A stretch of 64,000 nucleotides of DNA from Citrobacter portucalensis (lineage in GTDB: Bacteria > Pseudomonadota > Gammaproteobacteria > Enterobacterales > Enterobacteriaceae), in the NCBI RefSeq assembly GCF_002042885.1, contig NZ_MVFY01000013.1, positions 62,001 to 126,000 on the forward strand. The letters are read 5' to 3'. Made by a program: the position numbers and the translations under genes. The notes below the pieces were generated by a model. The model did not search any database. It was not told where the DNA came from and saw only the letters and a program-made list of their open reading frames with translations. This document shows positions 27,859 to 37,733 of the stretch, piece after piece; the stretch's first letter is position 1; every line of letters starts with the position of its first letter.

Positions 27859-28661
27859 ATCGTCGCCCTGCCCGGTTTGCAAAAACCCACCAGCGTCAGG
27901 TTACAACGTTCGGCAACTTCCACGGCGAGCGTTGTCGCCGCAGAAACAGCAAACAGGACCTCCACACCGCACATCGCCGACTTCTGCACCATCTCATAAC
28001 TGGCGCGGCTGGAGACTAATACTGCGCCCTGTTGCCAGGTTTCCCCTTCGATTGCACGTCGTCCCAGCAGTTTATCCAACGCAACATGACGTCCAACATC
28101 TTCATGCCCGCCCGCCAGATGACCTGACGGCTGTATCCAGGCAGCCGCGTGCGTGCAGCCTGTCAGTTGCCCCACGGGTTGAAAATCGTTGAGATGTCGT
28201 AAAGCGTTATCAAGATTCGCCAGATCGAATGTCTGGGTAAACGGCAGCGGCTGGACCGGCTTGCCAATGTCATTGAGCTGCTCCACGCCACAAACGCCGC
28301 AACCGGTGCGACCGGCCAGCGCGCGACGACGCTCCTTCAGCCCCATAAAGCGACGGCTGGACAGTTCAACCTGCACTTCCAATCCGTTGCAGGAAGGCAC
28401 TACGTCCATTCCGTAGATATCCTGCGGGGACTCAATAATGCCTTCAGAAAGTGAAAAACCCACCGCGAAGTGCTCAAGATCTTTCGGTGATGCCATCATC
28501 ACCACGTGCGAAATCCCGTTGTATACCAGCGCAACCGGCACTTCTTCAGCTACCTCATCAGGCTGAGGATGTTGCAAATCCTCGCGCTTCCAGAGGGTCA
28601 ACTGGCGCGATCCTGTCGAAGATGTCACATTCTTGATGTTTTCTTGAATAATCTTATTCAC
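27825..28661 (-). CDS. fdhD: Formate dehydrogenase sulfurtransferase FdhD
   Basis: 278 residues (E. coli 277). It transfers sulfur from IscS to the molybdenum cofactor before insertion into formate dehydrogenases, which is essential for their activity. The catalytic cysteine loop [12 protein letters not shown] (Cys121 and Cys124 in E. coli numbering) and [17 protein letters not shown] are intact. Translation starts at GTG (28661) with AAAGAAA upstream; the residues after it match the start of the E. coli protein only loosely. The gene is divergent from fdoG, whose product it matures. Confidence 0.95.
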   Translation of the reverse strand: MNKIIQENIKNVTSSTGSRQLTLWKREDLQHPQPDEVAEEVPVALVYNGISHVVMMASPKDLEHFAVGFSLSEGIIESPQDIYGMDVVPSCNGLEVQVELSSRRFMGLKERRRALAGRTGCGVCGVEQLNDIGKPVQPLPFTQTFDLANLDNALRHLNDFQPVGQLTGCTHAAAWIQPSGHLAGGHEDVGRHVALDKLLGRRAIEGETWQQGAVLVSSRASYEMVQKSAMCGVEVLFAVSAATTLAVEVAERCNLTLVGFCKPGRATIYTHPQRLVAQ

Positions 28662-28687
28662 TTTCTTTTAACCATATTGGAACACGC

Positions 28688-28775
28688 ATACCAACATTGT
28701 GGTATTCTTTACAAATCCCTCCTGGACGGAGGGAAATTCACCCAATTCTGGACCTTTGCGGTCCCGTCCGCAAAG
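28688..28775. promoter_or_regulatory. Structured fdoG upstream region with three inverted repeats
   Basis: Between divergent fdhD and fdoG there are three successive inverted repeats: ATACCA-N6-TGGTAT (28688-28705), TCCCTCC-N5-GGAGGGA (28716-28734) and CTTTGCGG-N6-CCGCAAAG (28754-28775). The first could be a regulator site; the other two could fold in the leader RNA. No T-run follows, so these are not obvious terminators. Confidence 0.55.
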
Positions 28776-28855
28776 AAAAATAACAACCACTTCCCTCGCG
28801 TTCGCGTTACAGAAAAGCGAAGGGAACGTGACAATGTCGAAACAAGGAGCGAACC

Positions 28856-31800
28856 ATGCAGGTCAGCAGAAGGCAGTTCTTTAAGATCTGCGCTGGCGGT
28901 ATGGCAGGCACCACGGCAGCGGCACTGGGCTTTGCACCCGGCGTAGCGCTCGCGGAAACACGGCAATATAAACTGCTGCGCACCCGCGAAACCCGTAACA
29001 CCTGCACTTACTGTTCCGTTGGCTGTGGACTGTTAATGTACAGCCTCGGTGACGGCGCAAAAAACGCCAAAGCATCCATCTTCCATATCGAAGGGGACCC
29101 GGATCACCCGGTGAACCGTGGAGCATTGTGCCCGAAAGGGGCAGGACTTGTGGACTTCATCCACTCCGAAAGCCGCCTGAAATTCCCGGAATATCGCGCA
29201 CCAGGCTCAGATAAGTGGCAACAGATTAGCTGGGATGAGGCATTTGACCGCATCGCTAAGCTGATGAAAGAAGACCGCGACGCTAACTACGTTGCACAAA
29301 ACGCTGAAGGCGTAACCGTTAACCGCTGGCTTTCCACCGGAATGCTGTGTGCTTCCGCTTCCAGTAACGAAACCGGCTATTTAACGCAAAAATTCTCCCG
29401 CGCGCTCGGTATGCTCGCGGTCGACAACCAGGCACGCGTCTGACACGGACCAACGGTAGCAAGTCTTGCTCCAACATTTGGTCGCGGTGCGATGACCAAC
29501 CACTGGGTCGACATTAAAAACGCCAACCTCGTCGTGGTGATGGGCGGTAACGCCGCTGAAGCTCACCCGGTCGGATTCCGCTGGGCGATGGAAGCCAAAA
29601 TTCACAACGGCGCGAAGCTGATTGTTATCGATCCACGCTTTACGCGAACCGCTGCGGTGGCTGATTTCTATGCGCCAATTCGTTCCGGTACTGACATTGC
29701 TTTCCTGTCAGGCGTTTTGCTGTACCTGCTGAACAACGAAAAATTTAACCGCGAATACACTGAGGCCTATACCAACGCCAGCCTGATCGTGCGTGAGGAT
29801 TACGGTTTCGAAGATGGCCTGTTCACCGGCTACGACGCGGACAAACGCAAGTATGACAAAACCAGCTGGAACTACGAGCTGGATGAAAAAGGCTTCGCCA
29901 AACGCGATGTCACCCTGCAACATCCGCGCTGCGTGTGGAACCTGCTGAAACAGCACGTCTCCCGCTACACGCCGGACGTCGTAGAAAACATCTGCGGTAC
30001 GCCAAAGGCCGACTTCCTGAAGGTCTGTGAGTACATTGCAGAAACCAGTGCCAAAGATAAAACCGCGTCGTTCCTGTACGCCCTGGGCTGGACACAACAC
30101 TCCGTGGGTGCGCAGAACATCCGTACCATGGCGATGATCCAGTTGCTGCTTGGCAACATGGGGATGGCAGGCGGCGGCGTTAACGCCCTGCGCGGTCACT
30201 CCAACATTCAGGGTTTGACCGACTTAGGCCTGCTGTCACAAAGCCTGCCAGGCTATATGACGCTGCCGAGCGAAAAACAGACTGACCTGCAAACCTACCT
30301 TGCCGCCAACACGCCAAAACCGTTGCTGGAAGGTCAGGTGAACTACTGGGGCAACTACCCGAAATTCTTCGTTTCGATGATGAAAGCCTTCTTTGGCGAT
30401 AAAGCGACAGCGGAAAACAGCTGGGGCTTCGACTGGCTGCCGAAGTGGGATAAAGGGTACGACGTCCTGCAGTACTTCGAGATGATGAATCAGGGCAAAG
30501 TGAATGGCTATATCTGCCAGGGCTTTAACCCGGTCGCGTCATTCCCGAACAAAAACAAAGTTGTGGCTTCACTGTCCAAACTGAAGTTCCTGGTCACTAT
30601 CGACCCGCTCAACACCGAGACCTCCACTTTCTGGCAGAACCACGGTGAGTCAAACGATGTTGATCCGTCGAAAATCCAGACCGAAGTATTCCGTCTGCCG
30701 TCCACCTGCTTCGCCGAAGAGAACGGTTCTATCGTTAACTCCGGTCGCTGGCTGCAGTGGCACTGGAAAGGCGCGGACGCCCCGGGGATTGCCGTTACCG
30801 ATGGCGAAATCCTCGCCGGTATCTTCCTGCGTCTGCGCAAGATGTATGCCGAGCAAGGTGGCGCGAACCCGGAACAGGTGCTGAGCATGACCTGGAACTA
30901 CTCCACCCCGCACGAACCGGCTTCGGAAGAAGTGGCGATGGAGAGCAACGGTAAAGCGCTGGCCGACATTACCGACCCGGCAACCGGTGCGGTTATCGTC
31001 AAGAAAGGCCAACAGCTTAGCTCGTTCGCCCAACTGCGTGACGATGGCACGACCTCCAGCGGCTGCTGGATTTTTGCCGGTAGCTGGACGCCGGAAGGCA
31101 ACCAGATGGCACGTCGCGATAACGCCGACCCGTCAGGCCTTGGTAATACGCTGGGCTGGGCCTGGGCATGGCCGCTTAACCGACGCATTCTGTATAACCG
31201 CGCCTCCGCTGATCCGCAGGGGAATCCGTGGGATCCAAAACGTCAGATCCTGAAATGGGATGGGGCGAAGTGGAGCGGGATGGATATTCCGGACTACAGC
31301 GCTGCCGCACCTGGCAGCAACGTAGGGCCGTTCATCATGCAGCCGGAAGGGATGGGACGCCTGTTTGCTATCGATAAGATGGCGGAAGGTCCGTTCCCGG
31401 AACACTACGAGCCGTTTGAAACACCGCTGGGGACTAACCCACTGCACCCGAACGTTATCTCTAACCCTGCCGCACGCATCTTTAAAGGTGACGCACAAGC
31501 ACTGGGTAAAGCAGATAAGTTCCCGTACGTCGGTACAACCTACCGTCTGACCGAGCACTTCCACTACTGGACCAAGCATGCGCTGCTGAATGCCATCGCT
31601 CAGCCGGAACAGTTTGTGGAAATTGGCGAGAAGCTGGCGAATAAGCTCGGTATCTCCCACGGCGATACCGTCAAAGTCTCCTCTAATCGCGGCTACATTA
31701 AGGCCAAGGCGGTGGTGACCAAACGTATTCGCACGCTGAAGGCTAACGGTAAGGATATCGACACTATCGGTATTCCGATTCACTGGGGCTACGAAGGTGT

Positions 31801-31906
31801 GGCGAAAAAAGGCTTTATCGCTAACACGTTAACGCCATTCGTCGGTGATGCGAACACGCAGACGCCGGAATTTAAGTCCTTCCTCGTGAACGTGGAAAAG
31901 GTGTAA
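28856..31906 (+). CDS. fdoG: Formate dehydrogenase O catalytic subunit (selenoprotein)
   Basis: 1016 residues when the in-frame TGA at 29441-29443 is read as selenocysteine (Sec196), followed by His197, as in E. coli FdoG. A hairpin just after the TGA (about 29455-29473, GGTAGCAAG...CTTGCTCC) is the expected bacterial SECIS element. An N-terminal twin-arginine signal (SRRQFFK) directs folded export. Cys50, Cys53 and Cys57 belong to the [4Fe-4S] cluster. The molybdopterin-guanine-dinucleotide binding domains fill the rest. The periplasmic enzyme oxidises formate to CO2 and passes electrons through FdoH and FdoI to quinone. AAGGAG precedes the ATG. It heads fdoGHI-fdhE. Confidence 0.97.
29441..29480 (+). 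promoter_or_regulatory. Selenocysteine UGA codon and SECIS hairpin in fdoG
   Basis: TGA at 29441-29443 interrupts an otherwise continuous fdoG frame. The following bases CACGGACCAACGGTAGCAAG and CTTGCTCC form a stem with apical loop around AAGTCTT, resembling the SelB-binding SECIS of E. coli fdoG/fdnG. Confidence 0.92.
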
Positions 31907-31918
31907 CGGAGACGACCT

Positions 31919-32821
31919 ATGGCTTATCAATCGCAAGACATCATTCGTCGTTCCGCCACTAACGGTTTCACCCCCGCGCCTCAGGCGCGGGACCATCAGG
32001 AAGAAGTGGCGAAGCTTATCGACGTCACCACCTGTATCGGCTGTAAAGCGTGTCAGGTGGCGTGTTCTGAATGGAACGACATCCGTGATGAAGTGGGCAA
32101 CAACGTTGGGGTGTACGACAACCCGGCCGATTTGACCGCCAAATCCTGGACGGTGATGCGCTTCTCGGAAGTGGAACAAAACGACAAACTGGAATGGCTT
32201 ATCCGCAAGGATGGCTGTATGCACTGCGCCGATCCGGGCTGCCTGAAGGCGTGTCCGGCTGAAGGCGCAATCATTCAGTATGCCAACGGTATTGTCGACT
32301 TCCAGTCTGAGCAGTGTATCGGCTGTGGCTACTGCATCGCGGGCTGCCCGTTCGACGTGCCGCGCCTCAATCCGGAAGACAACCGCGTCTACAAATGTAC
32401 GCTGTGCGTTGACCGTGTTGTGGTCGGGCAAGAACCGGCCTGCGTGAAAACCTGTCCAACCGGCGCCATTCATTTCGGCACCAAAGAGTCGATGAAAACG
32501 CTGGCAGGCGAGCGCGTGGCGGAGCTGAAAACGCGTGGTTACGAAAACGCGGGTCTGTACGATCCGGCGGGTGTTGGCGGGACGCACGTGATGTACGTAT
32601 TGCACCATGCTGACAAGCCAAATCTGTATCACGGCCTGCCGGAGAACCCGGAGATCAGCGCAACCGTTAAGTTCTGGAAAGGCATCTGGAAACCCCTCGC
32701 AGCCGTCGGCTTTGCAGCGACATTTGCGGCCAGCATCTTCCACTACGTCGGCGTAGGCCCGAACCGTGCGGAAGAAGAAGAAGACAATCTGCATGAAAAA
32801 GACGACGAGGTGCGCAAATGA
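31919..32821 (+). CDS. fdoH: Formate dehydrogenase O iron-sulfur subunit
   Basis: 300 residues. Four [4Fe-4S] ferredoxin-type cysteine clusters are visible: [41 protein letters not shown] and CTLCVDR...[10 protein letters not shown]. One C-terminal membrane helix (about 256-275, [20 protein letters not shown]) anchors it in the inner membrane. It relays electrons from FdoG to the cytochrome b subunit FdoI. It begins 12 bases after fdoG with GGAG upstream and overlaps fdoI by four bases. Confidence 0.97.
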   Translation: MAYQSQDIIRRSATNGFTPAPQARDHQEEVAKLIDVTTCIGCKACQVACSEWNDIRDEVGNNVGVYDNPADLTAKSWTVMRFSEVEQNDKLEWLIRKDGCMHCADPGCLKACPAEGAIIQYANGIVDFQSEQCIGCGYCIAGCPFDVPRLNPEDNRVYKCTLCVDRVVVGQEPACVKTCPTGAIHFGTKESMKTLAGERVAELKTRGYENAGLYDPAGVGGTHVMYVLHHADKPNLYHGLPENPEISATVKFWKGIWKPLAAVGFAATFAASIFHYVGVGPNRAEEEEDNLHEKDDEVRK

Positions 32822-33453
32822 AACGACGTGACACCATCGTGCGCTACACGGCGCCGGAACGCATCAACCACTGGATCACCGCCTTCTGCTTCATTCTGGC
32901 GGCGGTGAGCGGGATGGGCTTTCTCTTCCCGTCTTTTAACTGGCTGATGCACATCATGGGCACTCCACAACTGGCGCGAATTGTGCACCCGTTTGTCGGC
33001 GTGATCATGTTTGCCTCGTTTATCATCATGTTTTTCCGTTACTGGCACCACAATCTAATCAATCGGGATGATATCTTTTGGGCGAAGAATATTCGTAAGA
33101 TTGTTGTCAACGAGGAAGTAGGTGACACGGGACGTTATAACTTCGGCCAGAAATGCGTATTCTGGGCGGCGATTATCTTCCTGGTCCTGTTGCTGGTGAG
33201 CGGAGTGGTCATCTGGCGTCCGTATTTTGCGCCTGCTTTCTCAATCCCGGTGATCCGATTCGCGTTAATGCTGCATTCATTTGCCGCAGTAGCGTTAATT
33301 GTGGTTATCATGGTGCACATTTACGCCGCCCTTTGGGTGAAAGGCACCATTACCGCGATGGTGGAAGGATGGGTTACCAGTTCATGGGCGAAGAAACATC
33401 ACCCACGCTGGTACCGTGAAGTCCGCCAGAAACAGGAAAAGTCATCTGAATGA
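32818..33453 (+). CDS. fdoI: Formate dehydrogenase O cytochrome b556 subunit
   Basis: 211 residues with four membrane helices and the haem-ligating histidines of the FdnI/FdoI family ([37 protein letters not shown]). It accepts electrons from FdoH and reduces the quinone pool in the inner membrane. The start overlaps the fdoH stop (ATGA) and its stop overlaps the fdhE start (ATGA), giving tight translational coupling. Confidence 0.97.
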   Translation: MKRRDTIVRYTAPERINHWITAFCFILAAVSGMGFLFPSFNWLMHIMGTPQLARIVHPFVGVIMFASFIIMFFRYWHHNLINRDDIFWAKNIRKIVVNEEVGDTGRYNFGQKCVFWAAIIFLVLLLVSGVVIWRPYFAPAFSIPVIRFALMLHSFAAVALIVVIMVHIYAALWVKGTITAMVEGWVTSSWAKKHHPRWYREVRQKQEKSSE

Positions 33454-34379
33454 GTATTCGCATAATCCCGCAAGATGAGCTGGAGAAGAGCGAGAAACGC
33501 ACGGCGGATATGATTCCGCCGTTATTATTCCCCAGACTCAAAAATTTGTATAACCGCCGCGCTGAGCGCCTGCGCGAGCTGGCCGAGAACAACCCGCTGG
33601 GCGACTACCTGCGCTTTGCCGCGCTGATTGCCCACGCGCAGGAAGTGGTGTTGTACGACCATCCGCTGCAGATGGATTTGACCGCTCGCATCAAAGAAGC
33701 GAACGATCAGGGCAAACCGCCGCTGGATATCCACGTTCTGCCACGCGACAAGCACTGGCAAAAACTGCTGCAATCGTTAATTGCTGAGCTGAAACCAGAA
33801 ATGAGCGGCCCTGCGCTTGCCGTGATCGAAAATCTGGAAAAAGCCTCAGAGCAGGAACTGGAGCTGATGGCCAGCGCGCTGTTTGCCTCTGATTTCGCCT
33901 CCGTCAGCAGCGATAAAGCGCCGTTCATTTGGGCTGCCCTGTCGCTCTACTGGGCGCAGATGGCAAGCCTGATCCCCGGCAAAGCCCGTGCGGAATACGG
34001 TGAAAAGCGTCAGTACTGCCCGGTGTGTGGTTCAATGCCGGTCTCCAGCATGGTGCAAATCGGTACCACTCAGGGGCTTCGTTATCTGCACTGCAACCTG
34101 TGTGAAACCGAGTGGCACGTGGTGCGCGTGAAATGCAGCAACTGCGAGCAAAGCCGTGATTTGAACTACTGGTCGCTGGATAACGAACAGGCGGCAATTA
34201 AAGCTGAAAGCTGCGGCGACTGTGGGACTTACCTGAAGATTCTCTATCAGGAAAAAGACCCTAAAGTTGAAGCCGTGGCTGACGATCTCGCTTCACTGAT
34301 GCTGGACGCGCACATGGAGCAAGAGGGCTTTGCCCGCAGCTCTATCAACCCGTTCCTGTTCCCGGGTGAAGGGGAGTAA
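33450..34379 (+). CDS. fdhE: Formate dehydrogenase accessory protein FdhE
   Basis: 309 residues, same length as E. coli FdhE. It is a cytoplasmic rubredoxin-like protein needed for assembly of the respiratory formate dehydrogenases and it interacts with their catalytic subunits. Four CxxC motifs are visible: CPVCGS, CNLCET, CSNCEQ and CGDCGT, all in the C-terminal half. It is the last gene of the fdo operon and is followed by a hairpin. Confidence 0.96.
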   Translation: MSIRIIPQDELEKSEKRTADMIPPLLFPRLKNLYNRRAERLRELAENNPLGDYLRFAALIAHAQEVVLYDHPLQMDLTARIKEANDQGKPPLDIHVLPRDKHWQKLLQSLIAELKPEMSGPALAVIENLEKASEQELELMASALFASDFASVSSDKAPFIWAALSLYWAQMASLIPGKARAEYGEKRQYCPVCGSMPVSSMVQIGTTQGLRYLHCNLCETEWHVVRVKCSNCEQSRDLNYWSLDNEQAAIKAESCGDCGTYLKILYQEKDPKVEAVADDLASLMLDAHMEQEGFARSSINPFLFPGEGE

Positions 34380-34393
34380 GTTTTAAGATCTTC

Positions 34394-34421
34394 CCCCGGC
34401 AATTGAACCAAACTGCCGGGG
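34394..34421. terminator. Hairpin after fdhE
   Basis: CCCCGGCA (34394-34401) / TGCCGGGG (34414-34421), between the convergent fdhE and the HigA-like antitoxin gene; flanking AAGATC and ATTATCTT bases can extend pairing weakly. Confidence 0.75.
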
Positions 34422-34422
34422 A

Positions 34423-34710
34423 TTATCTTAGTGCCTGAATGACATGTTTTGGATCATTGGCAATAGCACGTAACAACGCTTTTGCTGGACCAGTCGGTGA
34501 ACGACGCCCCTGCTCCCAATTTCGCAACGTATCCACGCTTACCGATATCAAATCTGCGAAACGAGTCTGTGATAATCCTGAAGACTGGCGAATTTCCTTT
34601 ATTTTCATGGCGTCAATATGAAAGGTACGGGAAGGTTGTCGCGTTCCTTCAGCGATCTCATTCATCTGAACCATACTTTGAGTTAATCGCTCAAATAGTG
34701 CCTTATCCAT
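34423..34710 (-). CDS. HigA-2-like antitoxin (XRE family)
   Basis: 95 residues. A helix-turn-helix XRE domain occupies the C-terminal two thirds (about 38-90: IRQSSGLSQTRFADLISVSVDTLRNWEQGRRSPTGPA). The N-terminal ~35 residues would be the toxin-neutralising part, the domain order of HigA-2 antitoxins. It starts right after the toxin stop codon, the toxin-first order typical of hig modules. It probably represses its own operon at the inverted repeats upstream of the toxin gene. No equivalent exists between fdhE and fabY of E. coli K-12, which has yiiF and yiiE there. Confidence 0.85.
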   Translation of the reverse strand: MDKALFERLTQSMVQMNEIAEGTRQPSRTFHIDAMKIKEIRQSSGLSQTRFADLISVSVDTLRNWEQGRRSPTGPAKALLRAIANDPKHVIQALR

Positions 34711-35022
34711 TTACCACCTCTCATTCAACATACGCAGCAGCACTTTTTCTTGTGGAGTCAGATCATCCTTGATCCCTTTCTGATAAATCAGCAACAATCG
34801 AATTTGTGATTTTCTGATTTGATGAAAGTAAATAATCCTCACACCGCTACGTTTGCCTTTCCCTCGCTCTCTCCAGCGAACCTTTCTCAGTCCGCCCGTT
34901 TCTTGTATCAGATCGCCACAATCAGGCTGAATCGCAAGGAATATCTGTAATCTACGGTATTCATCATCATCCAGTAATTTTTTGACGTCTTCAGTGAAGA
35001 TTTCCGTTTCTATGAATAGCAT
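34711..35022 (-). CDS. HigB-2-like toxin (RelE superfamily)
   Basis: 103 residues. The pattern EYRRLQIFLAIQPDCGDLIQETGGLRKVRWRERGKGKRSGVRIIYF...LLLIYQKG...DLT matches RelE-fold HigB-2 toxins such as that of Vibrio cholerae, which cleave mRNA in the ribosome. The conserved basic residues (GGLRKVRW, GKGKRSGVRIIY) are intact, so it looks functional. The ATG has no clear ribosome site and may be weakly translated, as is common for toxins. The antitoxin gene follows directly. Confidence 0.85.
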   Translation of the reverse strand: MLFIETEIFTEDVKKLLDDDEYRRLQIFLAIQPDCGDLIQETGGLRKVRWRERGKGKRSGVRIIYFHQIRKSQIRLLLIYQKGIKDDLTPQEKVLLRMLNERW

Positions 35023-35028
35023 TTTGAG

Positions 35029-35081
35029 TACGCCATTGGACTATATTAATAGAAATTAACTATACGTCAATGGCGTATAGT
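35029..35081. promoter_or_regulatory. Operator region of the HigBA-2-like module
   Basis: Two overlapping symmetries lie just upstream of the toxin gene: TACGCCATTG (35029-35038) with its inverse CAATGGCGTA (35068-35077), and ACTATACG-N7-CGTATAGT (35059-35081). These are probable binding sites for antitoxin dimers. Confidence 0.65.
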
Positions 35082-35242
35082 ACATTTCCCTCACAATACA
35101 GAATTCAAACAGCAGAAACCAATGACGGTATTTAATCTGCGAGCCGCTTTCCAAAATCATACCTGCCCCCATTTTTCCCATTTTCATTCTTAGTTATCCA
35201 GGTTATAAACCTGTATATCCATACAGATAAGGAGATGTGAAA

Positions 35243-36151
35243 ATGGCACTGGAAAGCGGGATTGCACAGCTGGTTGAGGCATTTATCGCGGCGGGACGTC
35301 CTTCTTCGCGCGAGCAGAATATTGATGACCGGAGAGCAGGCTACATCGCAAGCACGGTACTGGCCGGAGACACTGAAACCCGCGTACAGGTTGAAGATAT
35401 TGAACTCGATGCCATGATGTTTCGCGTAGTTTCGCCGCGGGGCAGCACGGGAAATCTCCCCTGCGTTATCTATTATCACGGCGGCTGCTTTGTCAGCGGC
35501 GGATTTACCACACATGATAACCAGCTAAGGCAGCTCGCGTGGTACAGCGGCTGTCGGGTCATTGCGGTGCAGTATCGCCTCGCACCAGAGCACATCTTCC
35601 CGGCAGCACATAACGATGCTGAATCGGGGGCCAATATTATCTGGAAGTATGCCAAGAAACTGGGAGTAGACCGGGACAACATTACGCTGGCTGGCGATAG
35701 CGCTGGCGGGCATCTGGCGCTGGTCACCGCACTACGCCTGAAAGCTACCAGGCAATGGCAACCTGCGCAGCTTATGCTGATCTACCCGATGCTGGATGCA
35801 ACCGCCAGCTTTGCGAGCTATGACCATAATGGACAGGATTACATTATCACCCGCGACACACTCCTGTCGGGCTACGAGATGTATATGCCGCAAACCAATC
35901 CACTGCATCCCGAAGCCAGCCCGCTCTGGCGTGAAGACTTCAACGGTTTACCGCCCACGCACATCATTACAGCTGAATTCGACCCACTGCGAGATGAGGG
36001 TGAGGCCCTGTATCAACGGTTCCAGGAGCAGGGCGTGGATTGCACCTGCCAACGCTATCTCGGTGTTATCCACGGATTTTTCCAGCTAGCAGGGGTGAGT
36101 CAAGCGGCACGAAGCGCAATGCGGGATGTTGCCTGGCGGCTAGGTCAGTAA
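35243..36151 (+). CDS. Alpha/beta hydrolase, hormone-sensitive-lipase family esterase
   Basis: 302 residues. It has an HSL-type oxyanion motif HGGC (79-82, usually HGGG), nucleophile Ser153 in GDSAGG, and Asp247 (EFDPLRDEG) and His277 (VIHGFF), a full catalytic triad. No signal peptide is seen, so a cytoplasmic carboxylesterase is expected, comparable to E. coli Aes. The ATG at 35243 has AAGGAG eight bases upstream; a GTG two codons earlier is too close to it. It sits between two toxin-antitoxin pairs and is not known to me at this place in E. coli K-12. The substrate is unknown. Confidence 0.85.
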   Translation: MALESGIAQLVEAFIAAGRPSSREQNIDDRRAGYIASTVLAGDTETRVQVEDIELDAMMFRVVSPRGSTGNLPCVIYYHGGCFVSGGFTTHDNQLRQLAWYSGCRVIAVQYRLAPEHIFPAAHNDAESGANIIWKYAKKLGVDRDNITLAGDSAGGHLALVTALRLKATRQWQPAQLMLIYPMLDATASFASYDHNGQDYIITRDTLLSGYEMYMPQTNPLHPEASPLWREDFNGLPPTHIITAEFDPLRDEGEALYQRFQEQGVDCTCQRYLGVIHGFFQLAGVSQAARSAMRDVAWRLGQ

Positions 36152-36183
36152 GGTTGTTCATGTTTTCGTCCACGGGTGCTATC

Positions 36184-36204
36184 TTGTGTGAATAGATAAC
36201 ACAA
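36184..36204. promoter_or_regulatory. Operator-like inverted repeat upstream of the ParD-like gene
   Basis: TTGTGT-GAATAGATA-ACACAA ends 11 bases before the ParD-like start and is placed for autoregulation by the antitoxin. Confidence 0.55.
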
Positions 36205-36215
36205 AGGACAAACCT

Positions 36216-36458
36216 ATGCCCAGAACTACCAGCATTACGATTGGCGAGCATCTCGATCGTTTTATTAACGAAATGATTGAAAGTGGGCGCTATGGTTCCA
36301 CCAGCGAAGTTGTCCGTTCGGCATTACGTTTACTGGAAGAACAAGAATTGCGAAACAACGCATTACGCGATGCGCTGGAGGATGGGATACACAGCGGCAC
36401 AAGTGACCTGACTCTACAGGAGGTCGCGCACAGGAAAAAGCGCAGTCTGAATGTATAA
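36216..36458 (+). CDS. ParD-like antitoxin (ribbon-helix-helix)
   Basis: 80 residues. The N-terminal ribbon-helix-helix (TTSITIGEHLDRFINEMIESGRYGSTSEVVRSALRLLEE) is the ParD/CopG DNA-binding and dimerisation domain. The C-terminal half is charged and would wrap the toxin. AAAGGA lies upstream of the ATG. It overlaps the toxin gene by eight bases. It should repress the module at the inverted repeat upstream and neutralise the ParE-like toxin. Confidence 0.88.
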   Translation: MPRTTSITIGEHLDRFINEMIESGRYGSTSEVVRSALRLLEEQELRNNALRDALEDGIHSGTSDLTLQEVAHRKKRSLNV

Positions 36459-36738
36459 ACTCTCTAATCAGGCAGTCGAAGATTTTGAATCTATCTATGA
36501 ATACACCTGGAGAAAATTCGGTTATCAGCAGGCGGATAAATACACGACTGAAATGGAACAGCTTTTTTTACTGTTAGAGAAAAACGCTTTGATGGGACAC
36601 AACTGTTCTGCGATTAAGGAAGGTACCCGTCAATACAATCATCGACAGCATGCGATTTTTTATCAAAATGCGGATTATGGCATTTTCATAATCCGCATTT
36701 TACATCAGCAAATGAACCCAATATTACATTTCAGCTAG
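36451..36738 (+). CDS. ParE-like toxin (RelE/ParE superfamily)
   Basis: 95 residues. The family pattern is visible: LSNQAVEDFESIYEYTWRKFGYQQADKYTTEMEQLF, then RQYNHRQHAIFYQ and a C-terminal IIRILHQQMNP. ParE toxins inhibit DNA gyrase; members of this superfamily with other targets exist, so the target is inferred. It starts within the antitoxin gene. It is convergent with fabY, with only five bases between stop codons. Confidence 0.88.
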   Translation: MYKLSNQAVEDFESIYEYTWRKFGYQQADKYTTEMEQLFLLLEKNALMGHNCSAIKEGTRQYNHRQHAIFYQNADYGIFIIRILHQQMNPILHFS

Positions 36739-36743
36739 AGGAC

Positions 36744-37733
36744 TTACTCTTCCTCGTTCCCGCCTTCTTCATACGCGCCAAACGGTTTTGCGGGTAGCAC
36801 AATGTAGGTGCCTTCAAACACCACACCCGGCGTGTCGTCGCCAAATACCCCGACCTGCATCTGAACGCGCGCCTTACGACCTCTTGCCAGACGATCCAGG
36901 TCTCCGCTCAGCGAGCCCAGATCGGCGATGGCTGTAGGTTTCCCGGTGATCGGCCTGCTGTACCGTATATGCGCGTCAGCAAGGATTATCGTCCCGCCGA
37001 GATGACGCTCGCGTAGCATCAGCCAGATTAGCCCCCAGCCCGTTAGCGTCGCCAGTGAAAACAGGCTCCCGGCAAACAGCGTATGGTGCGGGTTCTGATT
37101 GCCCGTCTCGGGCATCGTGGTGATAAATTTCTGCCCGGTATATTGCTGAATGCGCACACCCATTTTCTCACTCAATGGAATATGTTCGTACCAGGCTTGC
37201 TGTAGCTGTCCGCACCAGTCCCCGCGATGGAGAATGTCGTCCAGCGTCGCGATGGGTTTAATCATCAAAAAGTGACGCACCGGCGTGGTTTGCGGCGTGG
37301 TGATTTCTCCCTGGCTCACAAACCCCAGCTTGGCGAAAAATTCGACCGCATCTTCACGGGCGCTACAGGTTACGCGCTTTACCCCTTCCTGACGCGCCAC
37401 AGACTCCAGGGTCATCGCCATCAGCGTGCCCAACCCTTTCTCCTGCACGGAAGGGTCAACGGCCATAAAGCGTATGGAGGCTTCGTTATCCGCATTGATG
37501 TACAGACGTCCTACCGCGACCAGATTCCCCTCTTCGTCCACCACCATCTGGTGATGCGCCATCGCATCCCAGGCATCCCGTTCGGAGCCTTTAGGCTGGT
37601 GCAACGGTTTACGCAGCATCTCCCAGCGAAACTGGTAGTAACGCTCCAATTCTTCTTCTGTTTGCGGTACTCGAAGGTGATACATCGTCGTATTCTCTCT
37701 TGTTGTCCGCGGCCACACCGGTAGCTGGTTCAT
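36744..37733 (-). CDS. fabY: Fatty-acid biosynthesis protein FabY (YiiD)
   Basis: 329 residues, the E. coli length. It contains an N-terminal GNAT acetyltransferase-like domain (about 17-150; [15 protein letters not shown]) and a C-terminal hot-dog thioesterase-like domain (about 185-320; [22 protein letters not shown]). E. coli FabY supports fatty-acid initiation, acting as a probable acetyl/malonyl-ACP decarboxylase-type enzyme that can bypass FabH. It starts inside the dtd stop codon (ATGA), so dtd and fabY are coupled. The GNAT domain keeps its acetyl-CoA-binding motif. Confidence 0.95.
   Translation of the reverse strand: MNQLPVWPRTTRENTTMYHLRVPQTEEELERYYQFRWEMLRKPLHQPKGSERDAWDAMAHHQMVVDEEGNLVAVGRLYINADNEASIRFMAVDPSVQEKGLGTLMAMTLESVARQEGVKRVTCSAREDAVEFFAKLGFVSQGEITTPQTTPVRHFLMIKPIATLDDILHRGDWCGQLQQAWYEHIPLSEKMGVRIQQYTGQKFITTMPETGNQNPHHTLFAGSLFSLATLTGWGLIWLMLRERHLGGTIILADAHIRYSRPITGKPTAIADLGSLSGDLDRLARGRKARVQMQVGVFGDDTPGVVFEGTYIVLPAKPFGAYEEGGNEEE

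Noticed and set aside
29441-29443. In-frame TGA that splits fdoG into two open frames
   Set aside because: Not a nonsense mutation: it is the known selenocysteine position (Sec196 before His197), followed by a SECIS-like hairpin, and the frame continues to a full-length protein.
31829-32794. 321-codon open frame opposite fdoH
   Set aside because: Complement of the cysteine-rich fdoH gene; no independent support.
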